A DNA stretch of 37,665 nucleotides, from NCBI GenBank assembly GCA_947378555.1, contig CANCKM010000010.1, forward strand, positions 1 through 37,665. Reading direction: 5' to 3'. This DNA comes from Microbacteriaceae bacterium. GTDB lineage: Bacteria; Actinomycetota; Actinomycetes; Actinomycetales; Microbacteriaceae. The position numbers and the translations under genes are program-made. How positions within the stretch are numbered: the stretch's first letter is position 1; every line of letters starts with the position of its first letter. The notes beneath the pieces are model-generated. The model ran no database searches and had not been told where the DNA came from. It was given only the letters and a program-made list of their open reading frames with translations. Of the stretch, positions 24,944 to 34,114 are shown piece after piece.

Positions 24944-25972
24944 TCAGTTTTCGTGTTTGCTATCGAGCGAGGTCATCAGGCGACGAAGCGAATCGACGCG
25001 GGCCGCACCGCTCTCGCCAAGGGTTCCGGCCGCAATGGCATCGTCAAGACCGCAATCGGGGGAGTCGGCTGCGTGGCTGCAGTCGCGTGGGCACTTTTCG
25101 ATGACTCTATAGAGATCCTCGAATGAGCGCAGCAGGTTTTCTGGTTTGATGTGACCGAGCCCGAAGGATCGAATGCCAGGGGTGTCAATGATCCAACCGC
25201 CGTCAAAGGCTATGGCGCGCACCGAGGTGGAGGTTTGCCGACCCCGACCGGTGACCGCGTTCACGTGCCCGGTGGCTCTTGCAGCGCTGGGCACCAGAGC
25301 GTTGACCAGAGTTGACTTGCCGACACCCGAGTGGCCAACAATCACGGTGGTTTGCCCCCGCAGTAGTTCGGTGAGTTTTACCAAACTCGGGTCGTCGCTG
25401 CGGTTGAGGACAACCGGGATGCTCAAGCCGGCGAAGTTTGCAAGAAAATCGGTTGGGTCGGCAAGGTCGGTTTTGGTGATGCAAAGAATCGGCTTCAAAC
25501 CGGCATCGAAGGCTGCCGCCAAATAACGGTCAACCAATCTAGTTCTCGGTTCCGGGTTGGCAATCGACAGAACCACCATCATTTGGGTGGCGTTGGCAAC
25601 GATGACTCTTTCGACCTGATCGGAATCATCTGCGCTTCTGCGCAAAAGCGAGCTTCGAGGCTCGATTCGAACTATGCGGGCCAGGGTCCCTTCGGTTTCC
25701 GAGGTGTCACCGGCGAGGGCCACGCGATCGCCAACCGCCGCTCCGGCCTTGCGCATTTCCTTTGCCAGGGTGGCGTTGACCATGCGAGGCTCATCGTCTA
25801 ACAACACTCGATAGCGACCCAAGTCAACCCCGAGCACCATGCCTAGCGGAGCGCTTTTATGGTCGGGGCGCTTTTTGGTTCGCGGCTTATTTCCCTTTGG
25901 GTTGGGCCGGATTCGAACATCGGTCTCATCTAGGTCATGTGGGCCGAGTTCAGGCTCGTAAAGCCAACTCAA
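24944..25972 (-). CDS. rsgA: Ribosome small-subunit maturation GTPase RsgA
   Basis: Circularly permuted GTPase that helps late 30S assembly. The 342-residue protein has an OB-fold (about 40-115). The G domain is in permuted order: ITKTDLADP (G4), then the P-loop [14 protein letters not shown] (G1), then DTPGI (G3). A Zn site follows near the C terminus ([15 protein letters not shown]). The start is TTG 25972, giving SWLYEPELG. It overlaps the aroA stop as TTGA, and actinobacterial RsgA proteins usually begin with MSW, which supports this start. Co-transcribed with aroA and hisN. Confidence 0.94.
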   Translation of the reverse strand: MSWLYEPELGPHDLDETDVRIRPNPKGNKPRTKKRPDHKSAPLGMVLGVDLGRYRVLLDDEPRMVNATLAKEMRKAGAAVGDRVALAGDTSETEGTLARIVRIEPRSSLLRRSADDSDQVERVIVANATQMMVVLSIANPEPRTRLVDRYLAAAFDAGLKPILCITKTDLADPTDFLANFAGLSIPVVLNRSDDPSLVKLTELLRGQTTVIVGHSGVGKSTLVNALVPSAARATGHVNAVTGRGRQTSTSVRAIAFDGGWIIDTPGIRSFGLGHIKPENLLRSFEDLYRVIEKCPRDCSHAADSPDCGLDDAIAAGTLGESGAARVDSLRRLMTSLDSKHEN

Positions 25973-27261
25973 GCTGATTCACTCAGCATTTTTGCCCAAA
26001 GCTCGGCAAAGTTCGGCATGGTTTTGGCCGTTGTCGTTATGTCGTCAACCAGAATTCCGGCCACTCGCAAACCGATAATCGCGCCGGCCGTAGCCATGCG
26101 GTGGTCTTCGTAGCTGTGCCAGCGGGCGCCGTGGAGGGTTCCCGGTTCAATCTCGAGGCCATCCTCGGTTTCGCGCGCGATGCCGCCAACTCGATTGATT
26201 TCGGTTGCCAGCGCGGCGAGTCGATCGGTTTCGTGGCCGCGCAAATGCGCAACGCCAGAGATACGGCTTGGCCCGTCGGCAAGAGTCGCAAGGGCCGCAA
26301 TCACCGGGGTCAGCTCGCCACCGATTGAAAGGTCGATGTCGATGCCGTGAATCTGACCGGTGCCGGTGACCGTCAAACCGCTTGAATCACGATGGATGCT
26401 GGCGCCCATCCGCTGCAATATGCCATCAAACTCGTTGCCCACCTGGGTGGTTTTAGCTGGCCAACCGAGCACTTTAACGGAGCCACCGGCAACCATTGCA
26501 GCTGCCAAGAAAGGTCCGGCGTTTGAGAGGTCGGGCTCAATGTCAATCGTTCCACCAGCGATCACTCCCGGTTCAACCCGCCACACGGTGGGTTCCGGGT
26601 TGTTAACACGCACGCCACGATTGGCAAGGGTATCCATCGTCATTTCAATGTGCGGAAGGCTCGGCAAATGCTTGCCAACGTGACGCAGGGTTAGGCCGTA
26701 TTCGAAGCGGGCGGCGGCTAACAGCAGACCCGAAACGAATTGGCTTGAGGCAGAGGCGTCGAGGGTTATTTCGCCGCCGCGTACCTTTCCAATGGCGTGA
26801 ACGGTGAAAGGCAGTGCCTCTCGACCCTCATCCTCAACATCGATGCCGAGGGCCCGAAGCGAAGAAATTGTGGTGTGCATCGGTCGGCGACGCGCCGCTT
26901 CGTCACCATCAAAGGAGACGTCACCAACGGCCAAGGCTGCTAGCGGAGGAACAAATCGCATAACGGTGCCGGCCAAGCCGCAGTCGATTTTTGCCGGCCC
27001 AAGCAGTTGCGTTGGCGTAATAAGCAGGTCCGAGCCATTTACGGTTTCGATTTGAGTTCCCAGGCTGCGAAGGGCCTCAATCATCAGGGCACTGTCACGC
27101 GAATGAAGTGGCCGCAAAAGTGTCGTCGGCTCGCCGGCAAGAGCAGAAAGCACTAGCTCGCGGTTGGTCAAAGACTTTGAGCCTGGCAACTCAATCGTTG
27201 CGCTGATTGGTCTATCGGCGAGCGGAGCGCTCCAGTGCTGGGAATAGGTTTGTGCCGTCAT
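25969..27261 (-). CDS. aroA: 3-phosphoshikimate 1-carboxyvinyltransferase (EPSP synthase)
   Basis: Shikimate-pathway enzyme joining shikimate-3-phosphate and phosphoenolpyruvate. The 430-residue protein has the motifs [108 protein letters not shown] and [18 protein letters not shown]. It is the first gene of aroA-rsgA-hisN. The ATG at 27261 falls within the spacer of the divergent sigH promoter, so the two transcripts start almost back to back. No clear ribosome site is visible before the ATG. Confidence 0.96.
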   Translation of the reverse strand: MTAQTYSQHWSAPLADRPISATIELPGSKSLTNRELVLSALAGEPTTLLRPLHSRDSALMIEALRSLGTQIETVNGSDLLITPTQLLGPAKIDCGLAGTVMRFVPPLAALAVGDVSFDGDEAARRRPMHTTISSLRALGIDVEDEGREALPFTVHAIGKVRGGEITLDASASSQFVSGLLLAAARFEYGLTLRHVGKHLPSLPHIEMTMDTLANRGVRVNNPEPTVWRVEPGVIAGGTIDIEPDLSNAGPFLAAAMVAGGSVKVLGWPAKTTQVGNEFDGILQRMGASIHRDSSGLTVTGTGQIHGIDIDLSIGGELTPVIAALATLADGPSRISGVAHLRGHETDRLAALATEINRVGGIARETEDGLEIEPGTLHGARWHSYEDHRMATAGAIIGLRVAGILVDDITTTAKTMPNFAELWAKMLSESA

Positions 27262-27266
27262 TTGTT
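27240..27266 (+). promoter_or_regulatory. SigR/SigH-type promoter of sigH-rshA
   Basis: GGGAAT (27240-27245), an 18-base spacer and GTT (27264-27266) match the established SigR/SigH consensus GGGAAT-N18-GTT exactly. Transcription would start near 27272-27275 and leave a leader of about 37 bases before the TTG at 27311. This implies positive autoregulation of sigH under disulfide or heat stress. Confidence 0.85.
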
Positions 27267-27310
27267 TCTAAGTTACCAGCAGAACTCAAATTTCGAAGAG
27301 AAGGAAAACA

Positions 27311-28009
27311 TTGAGCGCAATCAGCTCCTCAATAAATTCCACGAACCCAATCCATATAATTTCGGCTCGCAGACTAAACTCGCAATCGATGAAGAAGTCA
27401 GGCGAGTCAAGAGTTGAAGACCAGGGTCAGGATTCGTTTGAATCTCAGGCCATACCCCTAATGCCCGAGCTCTACGGTGCGGCCATGAAGTTCACCCGCA
27501 ACCCAACCGATGCCGAAGATTTGATTCAAGAGACCTTTCTGAAGGCATTCAAGGCCTGGCACCAGTACGAAAATGGAACCAACCTCAAGGCTTGGTTGTC
27601 AAAGATCATGTACAACACTTATGTCAACAGCTATCACAAGAAAAACCGTGATCAGGCTAAAGACAGCATCGACAACCTTGAAGAGTGGCAGATTGGTGGT
27701 GCCACATCCCTTACGGCATCGGCCTCAAAGTCTGCCGAGGCGGTGGCCATCGCCAACATGCCTGCCGAGGTCGTGAAGCTTGCCCTTGAGGATTTGCGTG
27801 AGGAATTCCGCGAGGTTGTCCTGCAAGCGATTGTTCTTGACCTGTCCTACGCCGACATCGCCAAGAACATGGGTACCCCAGTCGGAACTGTCATGAGTCG
27901 CTTACATCGCGGCAAAAAAGAACTAAGAGAAAAACTTGCCTCCTATGCCGCCGAGCAGGGGATTGGCCTTGAAAATGTACAACACACCAAATCGGAGAAG
28001 AAAAAGTGA
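27311..28009 (+). CDS. sigH: ECF sigma factor SigH/SigR (thiol-oxidative stress)
   Basis: A 232-residue group-4 sigma factor. Region 2 is about residues 50-115 (LYGAAMKFTRNPTDAEDLIQ and ETFLKAFKAWHQYENGTNLK, then AWLSKIMYNTYVNSYHKKNR). Region 4 is about 160-215 (DLREEFREVVLQAIVLDLSY, ADIAKNMGTPVGTVMSRLHR). It matches SigR/SigH, which controls thioredoxin, mycothiol and protease genes. TTG 27311 with GAGAAGGA upstream is preferred over ATG 27389, which has no ribosome site. The first 26 residues are a poorly conserved Ser/Asn-rich tail. It is followed by its zinc anti-sigma factor with a 4-base overlap, and its own promoter is a perfect target site for this sigma. Confidence 0.93.
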   Translation: MSAISSSINSTNPIHIISARRLNSQSMKKSGESRVEDQGQDSFESQAIPLMPELYGAAMKFTRNPTDAEDLIQETFLKAFKAWHQYENGTNLKAWLSKIMYNTYVNSYHKKNRDQAKDSIDNLEEWQIGGATSLTASASKSAEAVAIANMPAEVVKLALEDLREEFREVVLQAIVLDLSYADIAKNMGTPVGTVMSRLHRGKKELREKLASYAAEQGIGLENVQHTKSEKKK

Positions 28010-28254
28010 CCGAATTCGATTGCGAAGAAACCAAAAAGCACGTTCATGAGTTTTTGAAGTCCGAGTTGCCCGAACGGGAGCTGGACGAGATTACCTCGCA
28101 CATAGCGAACTGCGACAGTTGCGAGTCAGATTACGACTTCGAGAACGTCTTCAATTCGGTAATCGTGCGTTCCTGCACCGAAGCACCACCGCAGGAGTTA
28201 GCTGATCGAGTCTTGGCTAAAATCCGCGAAATGCAGACCAACCCACACTCTTAG
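28006..28254 (+). CDS. rshA: Zinc-binding anti-sigma factor (RshA/RsrA type)
   Basis: An 82-residue ZAS-type anti-sigma factor. The redox zinc motif is Cys6 with His32-x3-Cys36-x2-Cys39, with the same 26-residue Cys-to-His spacing as RsrA (Cys11, His37). A further Cys57 is present. Under thiol oxidation the zinc is lost and SigH released. The GTG start overlaps the sigH stop (GTGA) with GGAGAAG just upstream, ensuring near-equal expression of the pair. Confidence 0.93.
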   Translation: MTEFDCEETKKHVHEFLKSELPERELDEITSHIANCDSCESDYDFENVFNSVIVRSCTEAPPQELADRVLAKIREMQTNPHS

Positions 28255-28264
28255 ACTCAAGTGG

Positions 28265-28879
28265 CTAGTCGGTCGCTTCTTCGATTTCTAGCCAGCTAAA
28301 CCAACCTCGGTTCAACACCAACCAAGCGATTAGACCGTGACCTAACTGCCCGGGCAAGCCATTGCTGGCGCTTGCCAACTCGTTTTTCCAGCCCTCATGG
28401 TCGACCAGGGGGCGAAAACAATCCACGAATGGAATTCCCCGACGACTCGCTACGTCTTCGAAACCGGCGGCCAAATGTTCAATCTCGGCGTTAAGTTTGC
28501 GGTTTCTGTGTGGAACCGGTCCGACCAAGAAAACCTTTACCCCGCTTCGGCGGCAATCATCGAGAATGTTTGCCAAGTTGAGTCGACTTCTCGAAACGGT
28601 TATGCCGTTGGCCGGGTCGTTGTTCGAAAGAGCAATCACCAACCGGTTGTCAGTGGTTGGGCTGAAGCGCAACTGCATCTCGCTCTTCCAGCGCTCGGCA
28701 AGCTGAGCACTGGTTTCTTCTGGCACGGGTAGTGCAAAAATGTCGATTCTCGGGTTCGATGCCGGTGTCCTGGCCGTCACACGACCGACCCAGCCCATGC
28801 CCTTCGAGTCGCCCGAAGCGCCAATAATCTGATCGCCAATAATGACAATCCGAATATCGGCTGCGGTTGAACTAAGCAA
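28265..28879 (-). CDS. SGNH/GDSL-fold protein with altered catalytic residues
   Basis: A 204-residue protein with the flavodoxin-like SGNH layout. The block-I segment is IVIIGDQIIGASGDSKGMGWVGRV, but the nucleophile Ser of GDS is Gln. Block III has SNND in place of GxND, and block V is SNGLPGQLGHGLIAW, where the DxxH pair is not evident. The GDxxxxGxGDxxxxGWxGRV frame is typical of the actinobacterial GDSL group, so ancestry is clear while hydrolase activity is doubtful. It is convergent with rshA and ends 10 bases from its stop. It begins 12 bases after kgd ends and is probably co-transcribed with it. Confidence 0.75.
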   Translation of the reverse strand: MLSSTAADIRIVIIGDQIIGASGDSKGMGWVGRVTARTPASNPRIDIFALPVPEETSAQLAERWKSEMQLRFSPTTDNRLVIALSNNDPANGITVSRSRLNLANILDDCRRSGVKVFLVGPVPHRNRKLNAEIEHLAAGFEDVASRRGIPFVDCFRPLVDHEGWKNELASASNGLPGQLGHGLIAWLVLNRGWFSWLEIEEATD

Positions 28880-28892
28880 CTAAACCCAAAAC

Positions 28893-31800
28893 CTAGCTGC
28901 CGAAAGCCCTAGCAACCACGTCGGCTTGTTCGGCCGCATGACGCTTGGCTGAACCAGTGGCCGGTGATGCTGAAGCTGGGCGTGAGACTAACTTGGCAAC
29001 TTGCCCATTCATGTATTTAGGCAGGAAGAGACCAATGTATGTCCATGGGCCCTGGTTGGCTGGTTCGTCTTGAACCCAAACCAATTCGGCGTTTGGATAC
29101 TGGGCGTAAGCGGCCTTGATTTCATCAACCGGGGTCGGATACAACTGCTCTACTCGAATGATTGCAACGTCCTTGACCGGTCGCTTCTGTGACTCGGCTA
29201 GCAAATCCCAGTAGACCTTGCCCGAGCAAAGCAGCACCCGACGGACGGCGTTTTTATCGAGACCCTGCTCGTCGTCAATTACCGGCTGGAAAGTGCCATC
29301 GACAAAATCCGAAACGCTAGACGAGGCAGCCTTCAGACGCAACATCGATTTCGGTGTGAAAACGATGAGTGGTCTGCGTGGGCGACTGTAGGCCTGCTGA
29401 CGCAATAGGTGGAAGTGCGAAGCCGGAGTCGAAGGTTGGGCAACGGTCATGTTGTTCTCGGCGCAGAGTTGCAAGTAGCGTTCGATTCGAGCAGACGAGT
29501 GGTCTGGCCCCTGACCCTCATAGCCATGAGGCAGCAGCAAAACCAAACCGGAATGTTGATTCCACTTTTGCTCGGCGGAGGTAATGAACTCATCGATGAT
29601 TGTCTGAGCGCCGTTGGCAAAGTCCCCGAATTGGGCTTCCCAAAGAACTAGGGCGTTTTCAGATTCAACCGAATAGCCGTACTCAAATCCCATTGCCGCA
29701 TACTCGCTGAGCAGTGAATCGTAAATCCAGAACTTGGCCTGCTCGTGGCTTAGGTTGCGAAGCGGAAGCCACTCTTGCCCATTCTCGCGATCGTGGAAGA
29801 CAGCGTGACGTTGCACGAAGGTTCCTCGGCGACTGTCCTGACCGGCCATTCGAACTGGAACGCCCTCAAGTAGCAATGAACCCAGCGCTAGAAGCTCGCC
29901 GAAGCCCCAGTCGATGGCGCCGCTGCGACTCATTTCGATGCGCTTGGCCAACAGCTGTTGAAGCTTAGGGTGCACGTTGAAGCCCGGAGGCTGGTTTCCG
30001 TGAGCGTCACCGATTAGCTCGACAATGTCCTTCGAGATTGCGGTGACGTGACCGCGATCCGGGTGATCGCTGGCGGTGGTGCCGATGCCAACCGGTCGTG
30101 GCACGAGTTCAATCGGGTTAGAAAGAGCCTCGTGAACCTCGATGAAGGCGCTCTCGAGCTTGGATTGGAAGTCGACGTTAAACTCTTCGAACTCGGCTCT
30201 CGTTATATCGCCACGGCCAACCAGTGCCTCGAGGTACAGGGTTCTGACCGAGCGCTTGGCTTCGATGAGGTTGTACATCAGAGGCTGGGTCATCGAAGGG
30301 TCATCGCCCTCGTTGTGGCCGCGTCTGCGATAGCAAACCACATCGATGACTACGTCCTTGTGGAACTTCTGACGAAACTCGAACGCCAGTTGGGCAACCC
30401 GAACGACTGCCTCTGGGTCATCGCCGTTCACATGGAAGATTGGGGCTTGGATGCCCTTGGCGATGTCCGTTGAATAGACGGTTGATCTAGATTCCGAAGG
30501 GGGAGTGGTGAAACCAACCTGGTTGTTGATCACGATGTGCAGGGTGCCACCGGTGCGGTAGCCACGAAGTGACCACATGTTCAGGGTCTCTGGAACAACA
30601 CCCTGACCGGCGAATGCTGCATCGCCGTGAATCAAAACTGGAACAACCGGGTAGCTCTCTGGCATTGTGTCGAGGCGGTCGAGCTTGGCCCGAACGATTC
30701 CCTCAAGAACCGGGTTCACCGCTTCCAGGTGAGACGGGTTGGCAGCGAGCGATACTTTTACGCTGTTTCCTTCGATGCTCGTGTACGCGCCCTCGGTTCC
30801 GAGGTGGTACTTGACATCGCCCGAACCCTGAACCGTCTTGGTGTCGGTGTTTCCCTCGAATTCGCGGAACACCTGACCATAGGTTTTTCCAGCGATATTG
30901 GTAAGAACGTTTAGGCGCCCACGGTGAGCCATTCCAATGGCTACCTCTTCGAGCTGAGCATTTGCTGCCGACTGCAGGATCTCATCGAGCGCGGCAATTG
31001 TTGATTCGCCACCTTCTAGGCTGAATCGCTTTTGACCAACAAACTTGGTTTGTAGGAAGGTCTCGAAGGCTTCTGATTCATTTAGCTTTCCCAGAATTCT
31101 GAGTTGCTCGTCATGGGTCGGTTTGGCATATGGTCGCTCGATTTTCTCTTGCAACCAAAGGCGCTGTTCCGGATCCTGGATGTGCATGTATTCGATGCCA
31201 ACGGTGCGGCAATAGCTGTCACGCAAAATTTTGAGGATGTCTCTGAAGGCAGCCTTAGGCTTGCCGCCGAAGCCGCCGGTCTTGAAAGTGCGATCCAGAT
31301 CCCAGAGGCTGAGGCCGTGGTTCAAAACATCTAGGTCTGGATGGCTGCGCTGTTTGTACTCGAGCGGGTCGACATCTGCCATGAGGTGACCGCGCACTCG
31401 GTAAGCGTTGATCAGTTCTTGAATGCGAGCGGACTTGCTGCGGTCATCGGATTCATCAGACTCAAAGTCTGAGACCCAGCGAACCGGTTCGTATGGAATG
31501 CGAAGATCGGCAAAGATCTCGTCGTAGAAACCGCGAGCGCCAAGCAGCAACTCGTGAATCTTCTTGAGGAATTCACCCGATCCCGCACCTTGGATCACTC
31601 GGTGATCGTAGGTGGAGGTCAGGGTAATAATCTTGCTGATTCCAAGCTTTGCCAGATGCGACTCCGACATTCCCTGGAACTCCGCCGGGTATTCAAGGGC
31701 TCCAGCGCCAATGATTGAACCCTGACCCTTGGTTAGGCGAGGAACCGAGTGAACGGTTCCGATACCACCAGGGTTCGTCAACGAAATTGTGGTTCCCGCA

Positions 31801-32609
31801 AAATCGGCGGCGGTTAGTTTGTTATCCCGCGCTCGCTTTACAACATCTTCGTAGGCGGATAGATATTCGGCAAAGTTGAGTCGTTGGGCCCGTTTGATGC
31901 TTGGAACCAGCAGGGCACGCGAGCCGTCAGGCTTTGGAATATCAATCGCGAGTCCAAAGTTCACGTGGGCCGGGGCGACAACAGCCGGCTTGCCTTCGGA
32001 TTCGGTGTAGTAGACGTTTTGACTCGGGAACTCTTTTATGGCCCGAATGATTGCGAAGCCAATTAGGTGGGTGAAAGAGACCTTGCCACCGCGGGTTCGG
32101 GTCAGGTGAGAGTTGATGACGATTCGGTTGTCGATGAGCAACTTAGCGGGAATCGAGCGCACGCTCGTTGCCGTTGGGATCGTCAGGGACGAGTCCATGT
32201 TCGCGGCCAGGGTCTTGGCCATGCCCTTGAGAATGCTGATTTCATCAGCGTCTTCGTCCGGGGTTTCTGGAACCGTCACGATGGCGGTGGTCACGGGAGC
32301 CTGAGCCGGAATCGGCTGTGGTTTCGGTTCGACCCTGGTGGTTTTGGCAACGATCGGAATCGAAGAGGTTGCGGTCGAAACCTCGACCGGTGCCGTTGGC
32401 AGAACCGGTGCGGCCGGTGCAGGGGCAGCTGGTGCGGCCGGTGCAGTTGTCTGAACGGAGCTTTGGGGGTGGTAGTTCTCTAGGATTGGCCACCAGGTCT
32501 TATCCACCGAATCGGGATTAACCAAGTATTGCGCATACATCTCATCGACTAACCACTCGTTAGCGCCGTATGCTCCGGACTGATCTTGCTGCGAGTTCTC
32601 GCCTGACAA
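28893..32609 (-). CDS. kgd: Multifunctional 2-oxoglutarate decarboxylase/dehydrogenase E1-E2 fusion
   Basis: A 1238-residue actinobacterial Kgd/SucA-type enzyme of the TCA cycle. Residues 1-45 are the short E1-N segment (YGANEWLVDEMYAQYLVNPDSV). An Ala/Pro linker runs to about 125, then an E2-like succinyltransferase domain without a lipoyl domain (about 130-370, ending with the catalytic TYDHRVIQGAGSGEF). The thiamine-diphosphate E1 part follows (about 400-1238), with MAHRGRLNVLTNIAGK, HGDAAFAGQGVVPETL, INNQVGFTT, YRRRGHNEGDDPSMTQPLMY and LLPHGYEGQGPDHSSARIER. The start is TTG 32609 behind GAGGTGG. It acts with lipoylated E2p and E3, encoded elsewhere. Confidence 0.95.
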   Translation of the reverse strand: MSGENSQQDQSGAYGANEWLVDEMYAQYLVNPDSVDKTWWPILENYHPQSSVQTTAPAAPAAPAPAAPVLPTAPVEVSTATSSIPIVAKTTRVEPKPQPIPAQAPVTTAIVTVPETPDEDADEISILKGMAKTLAANMDSSLTIPTATSVRSIPAKLLIDNRIVINSHLTRTRGGKVSFTHLIGFAIIRAIKEFPSQNVYYTESEGKPAVVAPAHVNFGLAIDIPKPDGSRALLVPSIKRAQRLNFAEYLSAYEDVVKRARDNKLTAADFAGTTISLTNPGGIGTVHSVPRLTKGQGSIIGAGALEYPAEFQGMSESHLAKLGISKIITLTSTYDHRVIQGAGSGEFLKKIHELLLGARGFYDEIFADLRIPYEPVRWVSDFESDESDDRSKSARIQELINAYRVRGHLMADVDPLEYKQRSHPDLDVLNHGLSLWDLDRTFKTGGFGGKPKAAFRDILKILRDSYCRTVGIEYMHIQDPEQRLWLQEKIERPYAKPTHDEQLRILGKLNESEAFETFLQTKFVGQKRFSLEGGESTIAALDEILQSAANAQLEEVAIGMAHRGRLNVLTNIAGKTYGQVFREFEGNTDTKTVQGSGDVKYHLGTEGAYTSIEGNSVKVSLAANPSHLEAVNPVLEGIVRAKLDRLDTMPESYPVVPVLIHGDAAFAGQGVVPETLNMWSLRGYRTGGTLHIVINNQVGFTTPPSESRSTVYSTDIAKGIQAPIFHVNGDDPEAVVRVAQLAFEFRQKFHKDVVIDVVCYRRRGHNEGDDPSMTQPLMYNLIEAKRSVRTLYLEALVGRGDITRAEFEEFNVDFQSKLESAFIEVHEALSNPIELVPRPVGIGTTASDHPDRGHVTAISKDIVELIGDAHGNQPPGFNVHPKLQQLLAKRIEMSRSGAIDWGFGELLALGSLLLEGVPVRMAGQDSRRGTFVQRHAVFHDRENGQEWLPLRNLSHEQAKFWIYDSLLSEYAAMGFEYGYSVESENALVLWEAQFGDFANGAQTIIDEFITSAEQKWNQHSGLVLLLPHGYEGQGPDHSSARIERYLQLCAENNMTVAQPSTPASHFHLLRQQAYSRPRRPLIVFTPKSMLRLKAASSSVSDFVDGTFQPVIDDEQGLDKNAVRRVLLCSGKVYWDLLAESQKRPVKDVAIIRVEQLYPTPVDEIKAAYAQYPNAELVWVQDEPANQGPWTYIGLFLPKYMNGQVAKLVSRPASASPATGSAKRHAAEQADVVARAFGS

Positions 32610-32734
32610 GAGACCACCTCTTACTGCCGTTTGCGTTAAATAAACCTTATTAAGACTACCCCTTGAGGTGCCTAAACAAGACCCGTGCCAGCAGATTAAG
32701 GCATTTACCCGAAATAATCGTTGAGTATGCTGTT

Positions 32735-32747
32735 ATCCATAATGGAT
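32735..32747. promoter_or_regulatory. Palindrome in the kgd/CNNM divergent region
   Basis: ATCCAT-A-ATGGAT is a perfect 13-base palindrome located 42 bases before the first CNNM-type gene and about 126 bases from the kgd start, in a 179-base divergent intergenic region. It may be an operator. No regulator can be named, and no convincing promoter boxes are visible around it. Confidence 0.4.
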
Positions 32748-32788
32748 GGTGCTAAATCTGACCATAGTTGTCGCCTCTTAGGACGCCG

Positions 32789-34114
32789 ATGACTGAACTT
32801 GTGATGCTTGGGGTGGGCGTTCTGCTGACCATCGGCACGGGTCTGTTCGTTGCCAGCGAGTTTTCGATGCTGAATCTGGAACGCAATGACCTAGAGGCTC
32901 GACGCGAGCGCGGCGAGCGCGGCCTGAGCAACTCGATTAGAGCCCTCCGTCGCACCAGCACCCACTTATCCGGTGCTCAACTCGGCATAACCCTGACCAC
33001 CATGCTCACCGGTTTCATTGCGGAACCGGCGCTTTCATCAATTTTGCATCCGGCGTTTCTCTCGATTGGTTTGGAGGGCGAGGTTGCGGTTGGTTTCTCG
33101 GTGGCCAGCACCATGTTTCTAGCAACTCTTTTTTCCACCCTGATTGGCGAGCTCGTTCCCAAGAAGTTGGCGCTGTCGATTCCGGTTCAGGTGAACCGTT
33201 TCGTGGTGCCGGTGCAACTTGCCTTCACCTGGACCTTCGGTTGGGCCATCAAGGTGTTGAATGTCAGCGGAAACGCGATTGTTCGACTGTTTGGAATCGA
33301 ACCCAAAGAAGAGCTAAGTTCGAGCCGAACCGCCGAGGAGTTGGCTTCGCTGGTGCGGCGCTCGGCAAGCCTAGGTGCTCTAAACGCTCAAACGGCGACA
33401 CTTTTGACCAAGACTCTGAGCCTCAGCCAACTGGTGGCTGCCGACATCATGACCCCGCGACCCCGAATGGTGGTCATTGACCGCGATGAGAGCGTGGCGA
33501 GCGTGATCGCGGCCTGCATCAAGACCGGTCACTCTCGATTCCCAGTGGTCGATGGATCAAGTGATGACGTGGTTGGGATGGTTCACGTCAAGCAGGCAGC
33601 CGCGGTGCCTCGTGAAAAACGTGCGGAGGTTCCGGTGACCGCAATCATGGTTGAAGCCGAACGGGTTCCAGAAACCATGAGTCTTGAAACCCTGATGGGG
33701 GACCTGCGATCCAAAGGGCTGCAGTTGGCAATCGTGGTCGATGAGTACGGTGGCACCGCCGGTTTGGCAACGCTCGAGGATCTGATCGAAGAGTTGGTTG
33801 GCGAACTGGTTGATGAGCACGATCGTCAGAAACTTGGTGTTTTGGCAGGTGGCAACGACAGCGTGCTGTTCCCAGGCATGATGCGCCCGGATGAGTTGAT
33901 GGAAATGGCAATCAAGGTTCCAAACAAGGGTGCCTACGAAACCGCCGCGGGATTTCTCATGAGCGAGCTCGGCCGTATTCCCGCGGTTGGCGATGAGGTT
34001 TCAATCGAGGATGGCGTTTTGCGGGTCGAACGCATGGACGGTCGTCGGGTTGATCGCATTCGATTCACCCCGGTTTTGCCGACGAACGGTTCGGCGGGTG
34101 ATGACAATGAATGA
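32789..34114 (+). CDS. CNNM/CorC-type (DUF21-CBS) membrane protein, full length
   Basis: A 441-residue 'hemolysin family' protein, probably a Mg/Co efflux or Na/Mg exchange transporter. Residues about 1-190 are the DUF21 membrane domain (LLTIGTGLFVASEFSMLNLERNDLEA, STHLSGAQLGITLTTMLTGF, GELVPKKLALSIP). Two CBS repeats follow (VAADIMTPRPRMVVIDRDES, HSRFPVVDG, LQLAIVVDEYGGTAGLATLEDLIEELVGEL). A C-terminal CorC_HlyC domain is about 350-435. ATG 32789 has AGGA upstream and is preferred to TTG 32768. It overlaps a shorter paralog downstream. Confidence 0.9.
   Translation: MTELVMLGVGVLLTIGTGLFVASEFSMLNLERNDLEARRERGERGLSNSIRALRRTSTHLSGAQLGITLTTMLTGFIAEPALSSILHPAFLSIGLEGEVAVGFSVASTMFLATLFSTLIGELVPKKLALSIPVQVNRFVVPVQLAFTWTFGWAIKVLNVSGNAIVRLFGIEPKEELSSSRTAEELASLVRRSASLGALNAQTATLLTKTLSLSQLVAADIMTPRPRMVVIDRDESVASVIAACIKTGHSRFPVVDGSSDDVVGMVHVKQAAAVPREKRAEVPVTAIMVEAERVPETMSLETLMGDLRSKGLQLAIVVDEYGGTAGLATLEDLIEELVGELVDEHDRQKLGVLAGGNDSVLFPGMMRPDELMEMAIKVPNKGAYETAAGFLMSELGRIPAVGDEVSIEDGVLRVERMDGRRVDRIRFTPVLPTNGSAGDDNE

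Noticed and set aside
32610-32788. Possible small RNA or leader in the largest intergenic gap
   Set aside because: Only the 13-base palindrome stands out. I saw no stable long hairpin, T-run or known riboswitch pattern.
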